Source: CAZPAV01 sp964584755
GTDB taxonomy: Bacteria > Actinomycetota > Acidimicrobiia > Spongiisociales > UBA5794
Reading direction: 5' to 3'
Length of the DNA: 64,000 bases
Assembly (NCBI GenBank): GCA_964584755.1
Contig: CAZPAV010000001.1
Coordinates: 1-64,000, forward strand
Shown: in pieces, positions 40,832-48,776 of the stretch
Layout of the letters: the number at the start of each line of letters is the position of its first letter
Numbering within the stretch: the first letter of the stretch is position 1
Program-made: the position numbers and the translations under genes
Notes under the pieces: generated by a model
What the model saw: only the letters and a program-made list of their open reading frames with translations
Databases searched by the model: none
What the model was told of the DNA's origin: nothing

Positions 40832-42117
40832 CCTCGCCCGCGGGTGGCTCCCACCCCGCTCCGCGAGCGGCGGAGGAGGGGGTCGGGCCCGAGGCCGACG
40901 ATACGCTCCACCGCCCGGTAGACCCGCTCGGCCATGCCCACCTCCTCGGGCTCGAGGAGGTTCGCCATCACCTTCAGCACCCACTCCATGAGCGGCCGCG
41001 AGCGCAGTCCCACGCGGGTCAGGGTCCGCATCACCCGGGGGTTCCCCACGGCGATCACGAAGGCCCGCGCCACCCGGTGGTAGGCCCCGTACTCGTCCTC
41101 GAGCGCCTGCGGGTAGCCGCGGAGCCGCCCCGGGTCGCCGGCGGCGACGGCCTCGGCCACGAAGCGGGCGGCGAGCCGGCCCGTCTCGTAGGCGTAGTCG
41201 ATCCCCTCCCCGTTGAACGGGTTGACCGCCCCGACGGCGTCTCCCACGAGCAGCCAGTTGGGGCCGACCTTCGGGCCCACCGAGAACGCCATCGGGAGCT
41301 TCCCACCCACCGGCCGGACCACCTCGGAGCCGGGGCCGATGCCCCAGTGGGCCGGCAGTCCGGCGACGTACGCGTCCTGGAGCCGGCTCGTGTTGATCTC
41401 GGCCCACCCCTTGAAGGAGGAGATGACCCCCACACCGACGTTCACGGTCCCGTCACCCAACGGGAACACCCAGCCGTAGCCGGGCAGGGACCGCCCCGCC
41501 TCGTCGCGGATGTCGAGCTGGCTCTCGAGGAAGCGATCCCGGGAGTTGGGGCTCTCGTAGTAGCCGCGCAGGGCGAGACCGTAGGGGTAGTCGCGACGGC
41601 GACGGCTTCCGAGACGACGCCCGAACCGCGACAGGGACCCGTCGGCCACGACCACCACGTCGGGGTGCACCCGCTCGGTCTCCTCCCCGGTGCGCAGGTC
41701 GACGGCCACGAGCTCCCCGCCCTCCAGCACGGGGATCGCCTCGGTGCCCTGCCGCAGGATCGCCCCCTGCTTCTCGGCGAGCGCCACCACCGCCTCGTCG
41801 AGCGCGGCGCGGCGCAGGGTGGCCCCCCAGTCGGGGAGGGAGGTGTGACGGGGCCAGGTCAACTCGACGACGAGGTCGCCGGCGTACGCCCGCAGACCCT
41901 CGACACGGTGGAGGTCGGGGCGGTCGAAGTCGAAACCCATGTCGAGGAGCTGCCGGATCGCGCGTGGCGTCAGGCCGTCTCCGCAGGTCTTCGGACGCGG
42001 GAACGTCCTCTTCTCCACGACGAGGACCTCGATGCCCCGGCGGGCGAGCCAGTAGGCGGCGGCGGCGCCGCCGGGCCCTCCGCCGACGACGAGGACGTGG
42101 GGGGTGATGGAGGTCAT
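40828..42117 (-). CDS. Geranylgeranyl reductase-family FAD oxidoreductase
   Basis: The 429-residue flavoprotein has an N-terminal FAD Rossmann motif (VLVVGGGPGGAAAAYWLARR, then EVLVVEKRTFPRPKTCGDGL) and the second FAD motif LVGDAVGAVNPFNGEGIDYA. Members saturate isoprenoid double bonds. In actinobacteria, MenJ acts on the menaquinone side chain, which would fit the surrounding quinone-linked respiratory genes, though lipid or pigment substrates are possible. Start ATG at 42117. The last codon and stop overlap the Rrf2 stop at CTAG (40828-40831). Confidence 0.85.
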   Translation of the reverse strand: MTSITPHVLVVGGGPGGAAAAYWLARRGIEVLVVEKRTFPRPKTCGDGLTPRAIRQLLDMGFDFDRPDLHRVEGLRAYAGDLVVELTWPRHTSLPDWGATLRRAALDEAVVALAEKQGAILRQGTEAIPVLEGGELVAVDLRTGEETERVHPDVVVVADGSLSRFGRRLGSRRRRDYPYGLALRGYYESPNSRDRFLESQLDIRDEAGRSLPGYGWVFPLGDGTVNVGVGVISSFKGWAEINTSRLQDAYVAGLPAHWGIGPGSEVVRPVGGKLPMAFSVGPKVGPNWLLVGDAVGAVNPFNGEGIDYAYETGRLAARFVAEAVAAGDPGRLRGYPQALEDEYGAYHRVARAFVIAVGNPRVMRTLTRVGLRSRPLMEWVLKVMANLLEPEEVGMAERVYRAVERIVGLGPDPLLRRSRSGVGATRGRG

Positions 42118-42166
42118 CGTCGCCGGCAGGGTACCGAGCCCCCTGCGGGTACCCGGCGGGAGATCG

Positions 42167-43231
42167 TCATCCCTGGGCGGTGAGATCGATCCCGGCGTCG
42201 GGGGAGCTGCAGTCGGCCTTCGCCGTCTCGAGATCCTCCTGTCCGAACGCGACGCGCTCGTACAGGACCACCTGCGCGATCTCCCGATCGGTGAGGCTGG
42301 CGCCGAAGGTGGGCATGCCGCCCTTGACCGGTTTCCCCTGGGCACCGTAGGTCGGGTCCGGCCATCCGGCCGACCCCCCGGTGACCCAGCGGAGCTGCAA
42401 GGCACAGGAGCCCTCGGGGAAGGTCTCGAGGACCGCGCCCCCGGCCATCGCCGGTCCGACGCCGCCGCCACCCTCGGGACCGTGGCAGATCGCGCAGTTC
42501 GCGGCGAAGAGCGCCTCCCCCGCGCCGAAGTCGTCCACCTGGCCGGCGCCGTAGGGATTCCCGTCGCACCCGACCGCCTCCCCCGTCGCCGGGTCCACGA
42601 GCAGGCGCCCGGCGCTGCCGCAGCGGGGGCCGTTGGGAACGGAGACGAGGTAGAGCAGGGCGATGAGCGGAACGACGACGAAGGTGGCGGCGAGCCACAC
42701 CGGGTACCGGCTCCGCCGACGCGGCGTCTCCTCCGCGGGGGGGACCTCCGCCTCGGACGCCTCCGCCGCGACGGTCGGTTCGCTCGCCGGGAGCACCTCC
42801 ACGGCAACTTCCGGCCCGGACGCCGGGGGGGCCCCGGCCGCCGGGGCCGGCGCCGCCTCGGGCGCGCCGGAGGCCGGGGCCACGGCGCCGATCTCCACCC
42901 CGGCCCACTCCGCGAGCACCGTCTCGACGGCCACTCCCTCCTTCTTGGCCCGGGCCCTCGCCGACCGTTCCACCAGGGAGGCGGGCATCCCGCGCTCCGC
43001 CGCGGCACGGGCGAGGAGCTCCTCGACACCGAGCGCCGGGGAGGCGGGCGCGTCCGGCGCGGGCGGGGACGACGGCTCCGGGGACGCCGCCGGCGCCTCA
43101 CCGGCCCACTCCCGCAGGACGTCCTCCACCGCGACGCCGAGCTTCCTGGCCCGAGCGGCCGCCGACCGTTCCACCAGGGAGGCCGGCATCCCCCGGAGCT
43201 CGGCCACGCGTTGGAGGAGTTCTTCGTCCAT
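42167..43231 (-). CDS. Membrane-anchored cytochrome c with two N-terminal helical repeats
   Basis: The 354-residue protein has three parts. First, two 32-residue units at about 13-44 and 80-111, each starting RGMPASLVERSA and ending VLREWAGE or VLAEWAG. Second, an Ala/Pro/Glu linker and a membrane helix (VWLAATFVVVPLIALLYLVS, about 175-195). Third, an extracytoplasmic monoheme cytochrome c with CAICHG and axial Met in GGMPTFGASLTDREIAQVVL. The repeats lie inside the cell and resemble the N-terminus of the cytochrome b subunit IV-like protein at 47208, so they may dock partners. It lies 11 bases after the CcoN/CcoO-like fusion gene, so the two are probably partners. It is a plausible electron carrier to the oxidase. 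Confidence 0.82.
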   Translation of the reverse strand: MDEELLQRVAELRGMPASLVERSAAARARKLGVAVEDVLREWAGEAPAASPEPSSPPAPDAPASPALGVEELLARAAAERGMPASLVERSARARAKKEGVAVETVLAEWAGVEIGAVAPASGAPEAAPAPAAGAPPASGPEVAVEVLPASEPTVAAEASEAEVPPAEETPRRRSRYPVWLAATFVVVPLIALLYLVSVPNGPRCGSAGRLLVDPATGEAVGCDGNPYGAGQVDDFGAGEALFAANCAICHGPEGGGGVGPAMAGGAVLETFPEGSCALQLRWVTGGSAGWPDPTYGAQGKPVKGGMPTFGASLTDREIAQVVLYERVAFGQEDLETAKADCSSPDAGIDLTAQG

Positions 43232-43242
43232 GGCCCCTCCTT

Positions 43243-45153
43243 CTACTTCAGACTCGTCAGGTACTGGGCCAGCGCGTCGAGGTCCCCGGCGGGGAGGTAC
43301 CCGTACGACGGCATGATCGACCACGGCCGCCGGACCCGGGGAGCGGCCAGGTGTGCCGCGAGCTCCTCGGCGGTGAGCGTGGTGCGCGTCCCCACGTGCA
43401 TGAGGTCCGGTCCGAGCCGTTCGACGCCCAGGACGACCGGATCCTCGTGGACGTAGTCGCCGGGCCGGGACACGGGCCCGAGTCCCACGTCCGTCACGAT
43501 GGGCCGCACCTCCTGCGTGTGACACGCCCCGCACCCCTCCCGCAGGTACACCTGACGCCCGGTCGCCACCGCGCTCCCCGCGCTGACGGCGCGCGCCCCG
43601 TCGCCGAGGATCGTTCCCCGCCGCAGGCCGGCGTCGAGCGAGGGGAGCACCCACACGAGCAGCGCCGCCAGCAGGAACACGCCCACGATCCCGTTCCGCA
43701 GCGCCCCCCATCCGGGGCGCCGCACCCCGCCGGCGATGTCGAGGTCGATGGTGTCCCCGGCGGCGCCCGCCTCCGGCTCGCCGCGCCGGAGCCCGCCGAA
43801 GGCGCCGAAGAGGAAGAGGACCTGGGCGAGGGCGAACACCGTCGTCCCCACCGCCCGGAGCCCCAGGAAGGGTCGCAGACCGAGGATCGTGACGACGAAG
43901 CCGTCGCCGGCGTTGGCGAACAGCTCGCCGTTCACGCCCGCGATCCAGGTGAACCCGGTGACGATCCCCCCGGCCCACATGCCGGCGAGGGCCAGGCCGA
44001 GTCCCAGCACCGTGTAGCGGAGATGCCAGCGACCGGCCCCGGGGGCGCCGCCGCCGAACGCGTGGTAGGTGAAGGCGCAGACCCACATCGTGACCGCGCC
44101 GCCGAAGACGAGCAGGTCGAAGGCCGGGACCCACTCGGTGAGCCCCACGATCGTGTTCGAGGTACGTAGCGCCAGTACGAGCCCGTGGAGCGGCACGAGC
44201 AGGAGGAGCCACACCCCGGCGAGGACGAACCGCATCGAGACCCGGTCCGTCACCTCCCCCCAGCGGTCCCGGAGGCCGACGGTGAGATCGGTGGCGACGG
44301 CGAGCACGGGAACGATCAGGCCGATGGTGGCGGCGATCCCGAGCGTCTGGACCCACTCGGGCACGGGACCGTAGACGAGCGCGGCCGCACCGGTGGCGGC
44401 CCAGACGAGACCCACCGACCAGAAGCCGAGGACCGAGAGGGGGGATGCCTGGGTGGTGTCCGCCCCGGTGAGCCGGGCCACGAGGTGGTACGCCACGCCG
44501 ATGCCGCCGGCGACGACCCACAGGCCAGTGAGGCCGCTGCGGAAGAACGCCGTCTGGAGGACGCCGGCGAGCCCGGGGGGGGCCGGCAGGACTCCCACGA
44601 GGGAGACGAGGACGAGCCACCACACCGCGCCCACGAGATACCACTGCGCCGGGCCGAGCCGGCTCCGGCGCCGAGCGGCCCCCCGGGTGATCGTCACCGC
44701 GGCGACGACGAACCCGGCGAGCAGCCCCACCGACGACCACCACGGGAACTCGAGCCACGGCCGGCCCGATCCCGTTCCGGTGAGGATGGCGGCCGCGCCG
44801 AGCAGCGTGCTGGCGGCGACGAGTCCGAGGGAGAGGTAGGCGCTCTCGGAATCGAGGACCGCGGCGTCGAGGACGATCTCGTAGCCGGCACCGAGGAGGG
44901 CCACGGTCAGCCACCCGTACACGAGGAGGTGCATCGCGGCGGGTTGGAGACGCCCGAACGACAGGAACGCGACCCCCGATCCGACCTTCGGGACGGCGAG
45001 CTCGATCGCCGCCACCGCCAGGAGCGTCGCCGCCACGACGAAGACCACCGCGGCGACCACGAGGTGCGCCCGAGTGGCGGGGAGCACTCCCGAGCGGCCG
45101 GTGACGGCATCGCCGGCGGGCTCGATGGTCTCCGTTGCCGTGCTCGCGCTCAC
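43243..45153 (-). CDS. cbb3 subunit I-like protein lacking metal ligands, fused to a CcoO-like cytochrome c
   Basis: The 636-residue protein joins an approximately twelve-helix domain (about 25-450) to a monoheme cytochrome c. The membrane part aligns nearly without gaps to CcoN: FWSVGLVWAATGAAALVYGP and PEWVQTLG match the helix carrying the CuB His pair. However, the pair is Ala257-Ala258, the third CuB His is Ser206, and the heme b3 and heme b histidines are Phe345 and Leu347. Only His75 remains. It should not reduce oxygen. The C-terminal domain is CcoO-like (GRQVYLREGCGACHTQEVRP, ERLGPDLMHVGTR, axial Met614). GTG 45153 has GGAGGA upstream. Perhaps an electron-transfer or docking subunit between reductase and oxidase. 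Confidence 0.82.
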   Translation of the reverse strand: MSASTATETIEPAGDAVTGRSGVLPATRAHLVVAAVVFVVAATLLAVAAIELAVPKVGSGVAFLSFGRLQPAAMHLLVYGWLTVALLGAGYEIVLDAAVLDSESAYLSLGLVAASTLLGAAAILTGTGSGRPWLEFPWWSSVGLLAGFVVAAVTITRGAARRRSRLGPAQWYLVGAVWWLVLVSLVGVLPAPPGLAGVLQTAFFRSGLTGLWVVAGGIGVAYHLVARLTGADTTQASPLSVLGFWSVGLVWAATGAAALVYGPVPEWVQTLGIAATIGLIVPVLAVATDLTVGLRDRWGEVTDRVSMRFVLAGVWLLLLVPLHGLVLALRTSNTIVGLTEWVPAFDLLVFGGAVTMWVCAFTYHAFGGGAPGAGRWHLRYTVLGLGLALAGMWAGGIVTGFTWIAGVNGELFANAGDGFVVTILGLRPFLGLRAVGTTVFALAQVLFLFGAFGGLRRGEPEAGAAGDTIDLDIAGGVRRPGWGALRNGIVGVFLLAALLVWVLPSLDAGLRRGTILGDGARAVSAGSAVATGRQVYLREGCGACHTQEVRPIVTDVGLGPVSRPGDYVHEDPVVLGVERLGPDLMHVGTRTTLTAEELAAHLAAPRVRRPWSIMPSYGYLPAGDLDALAQYLTSLK

Positions 45154-45205
45154 GCTCGCCTTCCTCCGCTCGATCCTCGGCTCCCCGGGCCGCTGAGGGT
45201 CCGGA

Positions 45206-45211
45206 AGCCTA
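45206..45211 (-). promoter_or_regulatory. Candidate -10 box (TAGGCT) for the CcoN/CcoO-like gene
   Basis: TAGGCT on the minus strand, about 52 bases before the GTG at 45153, gives a leader containing GGAGGA. It is the same hexamer as at nuoA and the Rrf2 gene. Confidence 0.35.
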
Positions 45212-45316
45212 GCCGCGGATCGTTCGTCGCCCCCGCGAGGGATCTCCCGGCGAATTGTCCCCTTCCCGTCGCCGGGCGTCAAAGCGAACGAGATCTCGTC
45301 GGGACGTCGCCGTGCG

Positions 45317-45322
45317 TAGAAT
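45317..45322 (+). promoter_or_regulatory. -10 box (TAGAAT) of the reductase operon
   Basis: TAGAAT matches the actinobacterial and E. coli -10 consensus and lies 30 bases before the proposed CTG start. The resulting leader would contain GGGGAGGG. The -35 is unclear. Confidence 0.5.
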
Positions 45323-45352
45323 GCCGCACCGAAGTCGACCTGGGGAGGGACA

Positions 45353-45937
45353 CTGAGCGACCGCGCGAAGACCGTCACCGGCCTCGCCGCGACCGCCGCG
45401 GGTCTCCTCGTCGCGCTCGGCGCGGCCTTCGTCGTCCACGCCGCGGACAGCCCCGCCGTCAACGCCTACGGCCAGGAGATCTACACCTGGGTGCCGCACA
45501 TCTGGCAGGTGTCCATGGCGGCGAAGATCGTCTCCCTCGGCGGCATCCTCCTCGCCATGGGTGGACTCACGCTGGCGTTCCTCTACGAGCGACCGATGAC
45601 CTGGGCCCGGGCGACGCTGGGCGCCTGGCTGTTCACCGGGCTCGCCCTCATCGTCTTCGGCATCATCCCCAACGAGTGGCTCACCCTCACCCAGTCGACC
45701 CTCGAATGGACGCCGCAGAAGATCTTCCTCCCCCTCCCCCGCTGGCTCGTCCTCCACAACGACGTCGCCATCTCGGCCGCGGCCCTCAAAGACATGATCT
45801 CCGGTGGCTACGCGGTCGTGGCCCTCGTCGCCATGGCGGTGGCGATGTATCGGTGGCAGGAGCGCGCCAAGCGGGCCAAGGTCCCCAAGCCGACGCCGGT
45901 CTCCGAGTACGGCCGACCCCTGCGCACGGAGCGCTGA
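45353..45937 (+). CDS. Membrane protein heading the quinol:cytochrome c reductase operon, apparent CTG start
   Basis: The frame contains no ATG, GTG or TTG between its upstream stop (45317) and 45491. CTG at 45353 lies just after GGGGAGGGACA, and starting there adds the membrane helix LAATAAGLLVALGAAFVVHA, so I take CTG as the start (194 residues). Otherwise GTG 45491 would begin inside the domain. Three more helices follow, including AAKIVSLGGILLAMGGLTLA and LGAWLFTGLALIVFGIIPNE. The C-terminus is basic and cytoplasmic. The family is not recognised. It precedes the ferredoxin gene by two bases and is probably a reductase subunit. Confidence 0.65.
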   Translation: MSDRAKTVTGLAATAAGLLVALGAAFVVHAADSPAVNAYGQEIYTWVPHIWQVSMAAKIVSLGGILLAMGGLTLAFLYERPMTWARATLGAWLFTGLALIVFGIIPNEWLTLTQSTLEWTPQKIFLPLPRWLVLHNDVAISAAALKDMISGGYAVVALVAMAVAMYRWQERAKRAKVPKPTPVSEYGRPLRTER

Positions 45938-45939
45938 CC

Positions 45940-46386
45940 ATGGCGAAGACGGACATCTGGTTCGAGACCCCGCCGCTGCGGGACGACTACCAGCTCACGG
46001 TCGTGGACGGCGAGTACCTCAAGGCGGCGGTCCGTCCCAAGCAGTTCCTCCACATCGACCAGTCCGAGTGCATCCTCTGCGAAGGGTGCGTCGACATCTG
46101 CCCCTGGAAGTGCATCCACTTCCTCTCGATCGACGTCATCGCGGAGGCCACGAACGTCTCGGACCCGAAGGAGCGACCCGAGAACCGGGGGGTGTTCATC
46201 GTCGACGAGGACGAGTGCACCCGGTGTCAGCTCTGCATCGACCGGTGTCCGACGGGGGTCATCAGCCTCGGCAAGTTCACCGGCTCCCTGGCGGAGCAGG
46301 CGGAGGAGTACGCGCTCGCCCCCTGGGAGTACGACTCGGGGGCGCGGGACTTCAAGAACGGCTACGCGTACGGGGTACGTTGGTGA
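45940..46386 (+). CDS. Two-cluster ferredoxin encoded in the cytochrome bc operon
   Basis: A 148-residue cytoplasmic protein with two complete [4Fe-4S] motifs: CILCEGCVDICPW and CTRCQLCIDRCPTG. An N-terminal segment of about 40 residues (TDIWFETPPLRDDYQLTVVD) and a C-terminal tail ending FKNGYAYGVRW surround the core. It sits between the operon's first membrane protein and cytochrome b. Ferredoxins are not components of ordinary bc1 complexes, so it may deliver or accept electrons at the quinone site or anchor to the inner face. Confidence 0.88.
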   Translation: MAKTDIWFETPPLRDDYQLTVVDGEYLKAAVRPKQFLHIDQSECILCEGCVDICPWKCIHFLSIDVIAEATNVSDPKERPENRGVFIVDEDECTRCQLCIDRCPTGVISLGKFTGSLAEQAEEYALAPWEYDSGARDFKNGYAYGVRW

Positions 46387-46436
46387 CGGCCCCCGGGTCG
46401 TGACCCAGATTCGACAGGCGACACAGGAGCGAAGCG

Positions 46437-47198
46437 GTGGCGAACGGCAGCGGCGGAGGGATCGGCGGCCTCCTCGATCACGTCCGCGAGTCCCAGGTGT
46501 GGGGCTCCATCTTCCGGCCCGGGTCCCCGTTCCGGGCGGGGTACTCGGACACCCCGCGGAACCGCTCCTACGCGATCATGAACAACGTCCTCTACCACCT
46601 CCACCCGGTGAAGGTGAAACGGCACGGCGTGCGCCTCTCCTACACCCTCTGCCTCGGCGGACTGAGCTTCTTCCTCTTCATCGTGCTCACCATCACCGGC
46701 ATCTTCCTCATGTTCTACTACCGGCCCACGTCGCCCCAGGCGTACCTCGACATGCAGGCGCTGGGGACCGACGTCGCCTTCGGGACCCTGGTGCGCAACA
46801 TGCACCGATGGGGGGCCCACCTCATGGTGCTCACCGTGTTCCTCCACATGGCCCGGGTCTTCTACCACGGCGCCTACAAGCCGCCTCGCGAGTTCAACTG
46901 GGTGGTGGGCGTCCTCCTCCTCCTCCTCACCCTGCTCCTCTCCTTCACCGGGTACCTCCTCCCGTGGGACCAGCTCGCCCTGTGGGCCGTCACCGTGGGG
47001 TCGACGATGGCGAGCTACACGCCGGTGTTCGGCAGTCAGGTGAGCTTCACCCTGCTCGGCGGCGTCCAGGTGACCTCGGACACGCTGTTGCGCTGGTACG
47101 TCCTCCACGTCCTCTTCCTCCCGTTCATCATCACCATCTTCCTCGCGGTCCACTTCTGGAGGGTCCGCAAGGACGGTGGCATCTCCGGACCGCTCTAA
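46437..47198 (+). CDS. qcrB: Cytochrome b, N-terminal (b6-like) subunit
   Basis: A 253-residue, four-helix cytochrome b carrying both hemes. The two His pairs are in [20 protein letters not shown] and [21 protein letters not shown], and the Qo-facing stretch [20 protein letters not shown] is intact. As in b6f complexes, the C-terminal helices are on a separate gene immediately downstream. GTG start at 46437, placed by its N-terminus; preceding bases include GGAGCGAAGC. Confidence 0.92.
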   Translation: MANGSGGGIGGLLDHVRESQVWGSIFRPGSPFRAGYSDTPRNRSYAIMNNVLYHLHPVKVKRHGVRLSYTLCLGGLSFFLFIVLTITGIFLMFYYRPTSPQAYLDMQALGTDVAFGTLVRNMHRWGAHLMVLTVFLHMARVFYHGAYKPPREFNWVVGVLLLLLTLLLSFTGYLLPWDQLALWAVTVGSTMASYTPVFGSQVSFTLLGGVQVTSDTLLRWYVLHVLFLPFIITIFLAVHFWRVRKDGGISGPL

Positions 47199-47207
47199 GG
47201 AGGCTCC

Positions 47208-47921
47208 GTGGCCGAGATCCCCGAGCACATCCTGCGGCGCTCCGCCGAGGCACGCGCCAAGGCCGAGGGCCGCGACGTGGCCGACGTCCTCGCCGAGATG
47301 AAGGGCGAGAAACCGGCGCCGGCGAAGGCGACCACCGCGGCGAAGGCGACCGCCCCGAGACCGGCCGCCCGGGCCGCCGCGGCCGCCGCGCCCGCCGTCC
47401 CCGCCGGAGTACGCACCCAGCGTCTCCTCACCGTCGTCAAGGCCGGCGCCATCCAACAGGTGCGACGCGAGCCGCACGACAAGGTGAACGTGTGGCCCCA
47501 CCTCCTCGCCATCGAGTTCGTGGCGCTCCTCGTCGTGCTCGCCTTCCTCATCGTGCTCTCCACGTTCCTCAACGCGCCGCTCCTCGAGTTCGCGAACTTC
47601 AACGAGCAGCCCAACCCGTCGAAGGCCCCCTGGTACTTCCTCGGCCTCCAGGAGATGCTCGCCTACTTCGATCCGCAGGTCGCCGGGGTCATCATCCCCG
47701 GATTCGGTCTCGCCGCCCTGGCGATGATCCCGTACGTGGACCGGAACCCCTCGGTGCGACCGTCGGACCGCAAGCTCGCGATCATGATCTTCACGTTCTT
47801 CTTCGTGGCCGCATCGATCCTGACGATGTTCGGCTCGTTCTTCCGGGGACCGGGGTTCAACTTCGTGTTCCCCTGGCGAGACGGCATCTTCTTCGACGAC
47901 CTGAAGGCGCTGCTCGGATGA
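47208..47921 (+). CDS. Cytochrome b C-terminal (subunit IV-like) protein with N-terminal helical repeat
   Basis: The 237-residue product starts at GTG 47208 behind AAGGAGG. Residues 3-34 (EIPEHILRRSAEARAKAEGR, then DVADVLAEMKGE) repeat the motif found twice in the cytochrome c at 42167. An Ala/Lys/Pro linker follows, then three membrane helices of the subunit IV type, including NPSKAPWYFLGLQEMLAYFD, which carries the PxxxPW-like Qo region (NPSKAPWYF rather than PEWYF). It completes the split cytochrome b. Confidence 0.88.
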   Translation: MAEIPEHILRRSAEARAKAEGRDVADVLAEMKGEKPAPAKATTAAKATAPRPAARAAAAAAPAVPAGVRTQRLLTVVKAGAIQQVRREPHDKVNVWPHLLAIEFVALLVVLAFLIVLSTFLNAPLLEFANFNEQPNPSKAPWYFLGLQEMLAYFDPQVAGVIIPGFGLAALAMIPYVDRNPSVRPSDRKLAIMIFTFFFVAASILTMFGSFFRGPGFNFVFPWRDGIFFDDLKALLG

Positions 47922-48775
47922 ACGCCACCACGCTCTTCCTCCTCCTCGTCATCGCCGCCGGCACGCTCGTGCTCCTCGGCGTCTTCGCCGTGGCGTGGCG
48001 GCGCGGCCCCTCGGCGGGACCGATCACCGCCGCGGAGCTCGACCGGCGTGCCGTCGCCCGCGACCGCGACCCCGTCGCGGTCGCGGCCCGAGCGGCCGCG
48101 CCGGTGGAGTCCCCGCCGCCGGCGGGGGCGGCGGTCGCCACCGGGGAGGCCCCGCCCGAGGATCCGCTCCTCACGCGTGAGCGCGTGACGGAGGCCGAGT
48201 ACGGCGTGACCCGCCGGAAGTTCTTCAACCGGGCGCTGCTCGCCGTCTGGGGGCTCTTCCTCGGCCAGTTCGCGCTCGCCGGACTCGCCTTCATGTGGCC
48301 GAAGCTCAAGGGGGGGTTCGGTACGAAGATCAACGCCGGCAAGCTCGACGACCTCAAGGCGCAGATCCTCCAGGGCGGCACCGTCGTGCCGCTGCACAAC
48401 AACCCCGCGCAGGCCTGGATCGTGCCCTTCCCGCTGGAGAAGCTCCCCGGCAGCTCCTTCGAGTCGGTGCCCTTCGTCATCGTGGGCGGCGAGGACGACG
48501 GCATCGGGATCATGGCCATGTGGCACCGCTGCGTCCACCTGGGATGTCGGGTGCCGTCGTGCATCCCGTCCCAGGGCTTCGAGTGTCCCTGCCACGGCTC
48601 GAAGTACAACATCCACGGCGAGTACGAGGCCGGTCCCGCACCCCGCAACCTCGATCGCTTCGGCATCACCCTCAACGACGCCGGGGAGCTCATCATCGAC
48701 ACCGGCACCGTGGTGCAGACCCCGCGGGCGAAGCACAAGACGGCGGCCTACCCCCAGGGCCCGTTCTGCGTGTGA
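47918..48775 (+). CDS. qcrA: Rieske [2Fe-2S] protein of the quinol:cytochrome c reductase
   Basis: A 285-residue protein with an N-terminal membrane helix, an acidic Ala/Pro-rich loop, a second hydrophobic helix (FNRALLAVWGLFLGQFALAG) preceded by the RRKFF signal, and the Rieske domain. The cluster ligands are in HRCVHLGCRVPSC and FECPCHGSKYNIHGEY. The ATG overlaps the upstream stop by four bases. It takes an electron from quinol and passes it to cytochrome c, here probably the downstream diheme protein. Confidence 0.93.
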   Translation: MNATTLFLLLVIAAGTLVLLGVFAVAWRRGPSAGPITAAELDRRAVARDRDPVAVAARAAAPVESPPPAGAAVATGEAPPEDPLLTRERVTEAEYGVTRRKFFNRALLAVWGLFLGQFALAGLAFMWPKLKGGFGTKINAGKLDDLKAQILQGGTVVPLHNNPAQAWIVPFPLEKLPGSSFESVPFVIVGGEDDGIGIMAMWHRCVHLGCRVPSCIPSQGFECPCHGSKYNIHGEYEAGPAPRNLDRFGITLNDAGELIIDTGTVVQTPRAKHKTAAYPQGPFCV

Positions 48776-48776
48776 G

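Noticed and set aside
43243..45153. Annotation as an active cbb3-type cytochrome c oxidase
   Set aside because: Despite clear CcoN and CcoO similarity, all three CuB histidines and the heme b3 histidine are replaced.
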